Below, in pieces: positions 1 to 8,192 of a stretch of 8,192 nt of DNA. The stretch's first letter is position 1; each line of letters begins with the position of its first letter. The stretch is from Actinomycetes bacterium (GTDB lineage: Bacteria; Actinomycetota; Actinomycetes; Mycobacteriales; Mycobacteriaceae), in contig JAHZJY010000263.1 of assembly GCA_022600695.1 (NCBI GenBank), forward strand, positions 1 to 8,192, written 5' to 3'. The translations under genes were made by a program, and so were the position numbers. The notes beneath the pieces were generated by a model. That model worked only from the letters and a program-made list of their open reading frames with translations, was not told where the DNA came from and searched no databases.

Positions 1-2245
1 CCCGTTCACCTTCTCCGGCGGCTGTCTCATCTGCGGGACTTCTCAGGAGGCCGCCGCCGAGGCGTTCCTCGACCCCGACCGCACCGCGCTGACCGACAGT
101 GCCCTCGCGGCCGGCTACACCGGCGACGTCAGTGAACTTCAAGGCTCGTTCGTCCTCGCCGGGCATTCCGCCGGCGGCGGATTCGCCACCGCGACGGCCG
201 CCGACTACATCGATGCCGGCACCCCCGACCAGGACGCCGACCTGGCGGGCGTGGTGATGTACGACGGCGTCTCCAACGGCACCTTCGACGGCACCTTCAC
301 CCAGCAGCTGTCGGTGCTGGACACCGCGGACATCCCCGTCTACCAGGTGGCCGCCCCGGCCCAGATCTGGAATGCCTTCGGCGCGACCACCAACCAGTTG
401 ATGGCCGCCCGCCCGGGCGAGTTCACCGGTGCTGTCCTGGTGAACGGCTCCCACGTCGATTCGTTGCTCGGCGCCAATCCGATCATCGACTTCGTCGCGG
501 AGCTGGTCACCAGGTTCTCCCCGGCCGGCAACACCGCGGCCGTCTACAACCTGAGCACCGGCTGGATCAACGATCTCTACCTCGGCGCCACCCCGGATGC
601 CCCGCAATTCGGCCTGTACTCCGCGGCCAACGAGCAGATCATCATGGGCGACGCCGCCGCGGTGAGCCTGCCCACCCCCTTCGCCAACAATCTCTCGCCG
701 CTGGACGCCGTGCTCAAAGACGTGATCGACGCCGTCGGCTCGATCTTCGGCCTGACCCCGACCCCGGTGGTCAACACCGGGGAAAACGGGGTCACCGGCT
801 ACGTGAAACCGCCGCTGTCCAACGGGGTGACCGGTGTGCGGACCGGCTCGTCCGATTTGCTCATCCCCTCCGGGGTCAACGGGTACAACGCCCCCGCCGA
901 CTGGTATTTCCCGACCCAGGCCGACGGCTCGGTGCAGGCCAACGGCGTCATCTGGCTGCAGCACGGCTTCTTGGGCTTCAACGCCTGGTACGCCGACATG
1001 GCGCAGGCGCTGGCGCAGGAGACCAACAGCGTCGTGGTGGCGCCCAACATCTTCTGGTTCGATCCCGCGTTCACCGGCGAGGCCGCCGCCGACATGTTCG
1101 TCGGCGACCGGGCCGCACTGAACGTCAGCGCCAACGAGGCCGGCTACTCGGGGCTGCTCCCGCAGAACTTCATCCTCACCGGGCATTCCGCGGGTGGCCG
1201 GTTCGCCACGGCGGCCGGAGCGGGCACCGTGGACAACGGCTCCTCCGCCGACCTGCTCGGTGTGGTGATGTTCGACGGTGTGTCGCGCCCCCCGGAATTC
1301 AACGAACAACTGCAGACCCTGATCGGCGCGGGGATCCCGGATTACCAGATCGCCGCGCCGCCGCAGCGGTGGAACGCCTGGGGAGTGGCCACCGAGGCGA
1401 TGCTGGCGGAGTATCCGGACCAGTTCTTCGGCGTCCAGATCGACAACGGGTCGCACACCGACGTCATCGGCGGCGACTCGCTGTTCGGGTTGCTCGGCGA
1501 GCTGGGCAGCGACCTGATCGTCCGGCCGTCCCCGCCGGGAGGTAAGGCCGCGGTGCGCACCTTCGCCACCGGCTGGGTCAACGACCTCTACAGCGGCGTC
1601 TTCGGCCCCACCAACCCGTTCTACGGCATCTACGGCAACCCCAACGACGGCACCTATGTGGGCAACCAGGCGGTCGTCATGGGCGAGGCCGGCGCCACCA
1701 CCCTGCCCGCGCCGCCCCCGGTGACCGTGGATCCGGACCTGCCGCCCACCGAGAATTACCTGGGCACCTGGTACGAGCAGGGCAGCGTCAAGCAGTTCTT
1801 CTCCATCGGCCTGGTCAACACCAAGGCGGTGTACAGCCTCAACGACGACGGCAGTATCAAGGTGGAGAACTCGGGCAACTACTTCGGGCCCAACGGTCCG
1901 GCGTCGAACATCACCGGCAGCGCGGTACCGGTGAACGCCGCCAACACCCGGCTCAACGTCGGCTTCTTCTTCGGCGAGCCGAGCAGTGACGAGCCGGGTA
2001 ACTACTGGATCCTGGACTACGCCCCGGATTACAGCTGGGCCATCGTCAGCGACTCCAGCGGACGGTCGGGCTTCATCCTCACCCGCGACCAGGTGATCCC
2101 CGCCGACGAGTACGACGAGCTGGTGGCCCGGGCTCAGCAACTCGGGGTGTCCGGCAACATCACCCCGACCGCGCAGTTCCCGACCACCGAGTCGGGCGCG
2201 GCGCTGCCGGGAGCGGCCGTCCTGCCCGCCCCGGTCACGGTCTGA
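1..2245 (+). CDS. Tandem alpha/beta-hydrolase protein with C-terminal lipocalin (Blc-like) domain, 5'-truncated
   Basis: Reading starts at base 2 in an open frame with no start codon implied, so the N-terminus lies before the window; 747 codons are visible, ending at TGA 2243-2245. An internal GTG at 251 is not a credible start because it lies inside the first hydrolase domain. Domain 1 (visible codons 1 to about 230) has the nucleophile elbow GHSAGG with Ser at codon 56, Asp in VVMYDG at 88 and His in NGSH at 151. Domain 2 (about 276-570) has an oxyanion-type HGFLG at 321-325, GHSAGG Ser 396, Asp in VVMFDG 425 and NGSH His 485. A proline-rich linker (568-583) leads to a lipocalin domain (about 584-716) with the GTWYEQ signature at 588-593, a Blc-like YWILDYAPDYSW block from 668 and ILTR at 692. 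By family knowledge, hydrolases of this fold cleave esters or related bonds and Blc lipocalins bind lipids; a lipid or ester substrate is inference. The assignment of Asp as the catalytic acid is also inference. The signal peptide, if any, is outside the window. Confidence 0.9.
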   Translation, partial: PFTFSGGCLICGTSQEAAAEAFLDPDRTALTDSALAAGYTGDVSELQGSFVLAGHSAGGGFATATAADYIDAGTPDQDADLAGVVMYDGVSNGTFDGTFTQQLSVLDTADIPVYQVAAPAQIWNAFGATTNQLMAARPGEFTGAVLVNGSHVDSLLGANPIIDFVAELVTRFSPAGNTAAVYNLSTGWINDLYLGATPDAPQFGLYSAANEQIIMGDAAAVSLPTPFANNLSPLDAVLKDVIDAVGSIFGLTPTPVVNTGENGVTGYVKPPLSNGVTGVRTGSSDLLIPSGVNGYNAPADWYFPTQADGSVQANGVIWLQHGFLGFNAWYADMAQALAQETNSVVVAPNIFWFDPAFTGEAAADMFVGDRAALNVSANEAGYSGLLPQNFILTGHSAGGRFATAAGAGTVDNGSSADLLGVVMFDGVSRPPEFNEQLQTLIGAGIPDYQIAAPPQRWNAWGVATEAMLAEYPDQFFGVQIDNGSHTDVIGGDSLFGLLGELGSDLIVRPSPPGGKAAVRTFATGWVNDLYSGVFGPTNPFYGIYGNPNDGTYVGNQAVVMGEAGATTLPAPPPVTVDPDLPPTENYLGTWYEQGSVKQFFSIGLVNTKAVYSLNDDGSIKVENSGNYFGPNGPASNITGSAVPVNAANTRLNVGFFFGEPSSDEPGNYWILDYAPDYSWAIVSDSSGRSGFILTRDQVIPADEYDELVARAQQLGVSGNITPTAQFPTTESGAALPGAAVLPAPVTV

Positions 2246-2264
2246 GGAGGCGACGGGTTTTTTT
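2225..2264 (+). terminator. Possible weak intrinsic terminator after the hydrolase-lipocalin gene
   Basis: A run of seven T (2258-2264), striking in this GC-rich sequence, directly follows CGGG (2254-2257). CGGG can pair with CCCG at 2225-2228, with a further CC/GG pair inside (2229-2230 with 2249-2250). The stem is short, interrupted and overlaps the stop codon, so this is weak by classical rules. The main support is the T tract placed just after the gene and before the rpoB promoter. Confidence 0.3.
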
Positions 2265-2286
2265 CCGGCAAACACCGCCGAAAGCC

Positions 2287-2316
2287 TTGACGGAAGCCCA
2301 CTGACCAGTCAACCTT
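2287..2316 (+). promoter_or_regulatory. Possible second upstream promoter overlapping a TGAC/GTCA palindrome
   Basis: TTGACG at 2287-2292 matches five of six bases of the TTGACA -35 consensus. The best -10 is AACCTT at 2311-2316 (18-base spacer), which keeps only the A at position 2 and the T at position 6. The spacer holds TGAC-CA-GTCA (2302-2311), and the longer arms TTGAC (2287-2291) and GTCAA (2308-2312) are also inverted. This arrangement resembles a repressor operator over a promoter, but the -10 is poor and no regulator is visible in the window. Confidence 0.2.
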
Positions 2317-2381
2317 GTGGGCAGCATGTGTTTTCGGGTCGTCAGTCACCAGCCAGCGTGGTGCCGCCCAGCACACGCCGG

Positions 2382-2410
2382 TTGAGGACGCCGCCGATCT
2401 GCGGTATGGT
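2382..2410 (+). promoter_or_regulatory. Predicted rpoBC promoter (SigA type)
   Basis: TTGAGG at 2382-2387 and TATGGT at 2405-2410 are separated by exactly 17 bases. The -10 fits the TANNNT pattern of mycobacterial housekeeping promoters. Transcription would start near 2416-2418, after the GC-rich stretch CGGACG. This is the best promoter-like element in the 384-base gap and gives a leader of about 214 bases before the rpoB start. The start site is predicted, not shown. Confidence 0.6.
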
Positions 2411-2484
2411 CGGACGTTGCGCTGGCTTCCCCCTTGCCGCCCTCAACCCGCACCGTGACGCCATGGCCCTGTTCTGAGTATTCG

Positions 2485-2571
2485 TGCCGCTCAGGAGGTC
2501 TTGTCCGGGTCCTGCGTGGTGACGGGTCCGGACAGGTGATCGTCAGAGCGAACCTACGCAGATGAGCGGCG
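2485..2571 (+). promoter_or_regulatory. Structured rpoB leader RNA element (candidate)
   Basis: Two nested helices can be drawn in the predicted 5' UTR. The outer helix pairs TGCCGCTCA (2485-2493) with TGAGCGGCG (2563-2571): eight Watson-Crick pairs and one G-U. The inner hairpin pairs 2500-2512 with 2524-2536: 13 pairs including three G-U, closed by an 11-base loop. Loop bases TGCGTGG (2513-2519) are complementary to CCTACGCA (pairing 2554-2560, one G-U), which would make a pseudoknot lying against the outer helix. No T tract follows the hairpin, so simple termination is unlikely. I do not recognise a named riboswitch or leader class. The pairing is read by eye; function is inference. Confidence 0.4.
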
Positions 2572-2616
2572 ATGGATTCGGCACTGGCCGGATTCCGGAA
2601 GTCCGCATGAGGTGCC

Positions 2617-2623
2617 GGAAGGA
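2617..2623 (+). promoter_or_regulatory. rpoB ribosome binding site (selects the TTG start)
   Basis: GGAAGGA lies six bases before TTG 2630-2632, a normal spacing. The in-frame GTG at 2612, which would add six codons (MPEGCI before the Leu), lies upstream of this site and has only GAGG immediately in front of it, too close to work well. The TTG also matches the start used in the 1172-residue M. tuberculosis RpoB annotation as I recall it. Confidence 0.7.
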
Positions 2624-2629
2624 TGCATC

Positions 2630-8192
<5,563 letters not shown>

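Noticed and set aside
834..1121. A 95-codon + strand frame within the hydrolase gene
   Set aside because: Out of frame with conserved hydrolase motifs; Pro/Arg/Ser/Thr-rich product typical of a shadow frame.
2463..2477. ATG GCC CTG TTC TGA, a four-codon frame in the leader
   Set aside because: No Shine-Dalgarno sequence in front and too short to support as a leader peptide.
2500..2536. Inner leader hairpin as an intrinsic terminator or attenuator
   Set aside because: The stem is strong enough but is followed by TGATCGTCAGAG with no T tract, so it is reported as a leader structure instead.

Overview
The window carries the start of the RNA polymerase beta/beta' operon (rpoB then rpoC) of a high-GC actinobacterium, almost certainly a member of the Mycobacteriaceae and probably a Mycolicibacterium-type species. 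The evidence is near residue-for-residue agreement of both polymerase subunits with the Mycobacterium tuberculosis proteins as I remember them, GTG/TTG start codons, and the actinobacterial coiled-coil insertion near the N-terminus of beta'. All genes are on the + strand.

Region 1 (1-2245) is the 3' part of a large gene whose start lies before the window. It encodes two tandem alpha/beta-hydrolase domains, each with a GHSAGG nucleophile elbow and an NGSH histidine motif, 340 codons apart. A proline-rich linker leads to a C-terminal Blc-type lipocalin domain. I do not recognise a named gene. It differs from the genes I recall upstream of rpoB in M. tuberculosis, so it looks like lineage-specific accessory content beside a core operon.

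Region 2 (2246-2629) is a 384-base gene-free stretch holding the rpoB control region. It contains a T7 tract just after the hydrolase gene (possible weak terminator), an operator-like TGAC/GTCA palindrome, a good housekeeping-type promoter (TTGAGG, 17 bases, TATGGT, at 2382-2410), and a predicted leader RNA of about 214 bases. Two nested helices can be drawn in that leader, plus a possible loop-to-downstream pseudoknot. It also has an orphan Shine-Dalgarno sequence and a short helix that overlaps the real rpoB Shine-Dalgarno.

Region 3 (2630-6142) is complete rpoB, with a wild-type rifampicin-resistance-determining region. A 61-base, locally AT-rich spacer containing a 14-base tandem repeat separates it from rpoC (6204 to the window end). 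rpoC is cut after 663 codons, shortly beyond the catalytic NADFDGDQ motif. rpoB and rpoC are expected to be co-transcribed and to supply the two large catalytic subunits of the same enzyme. The most unusual items are the double-hydrolase/lipocalin protein, the structured rpoB leader and the rpoB-rpoC spacer repeat.
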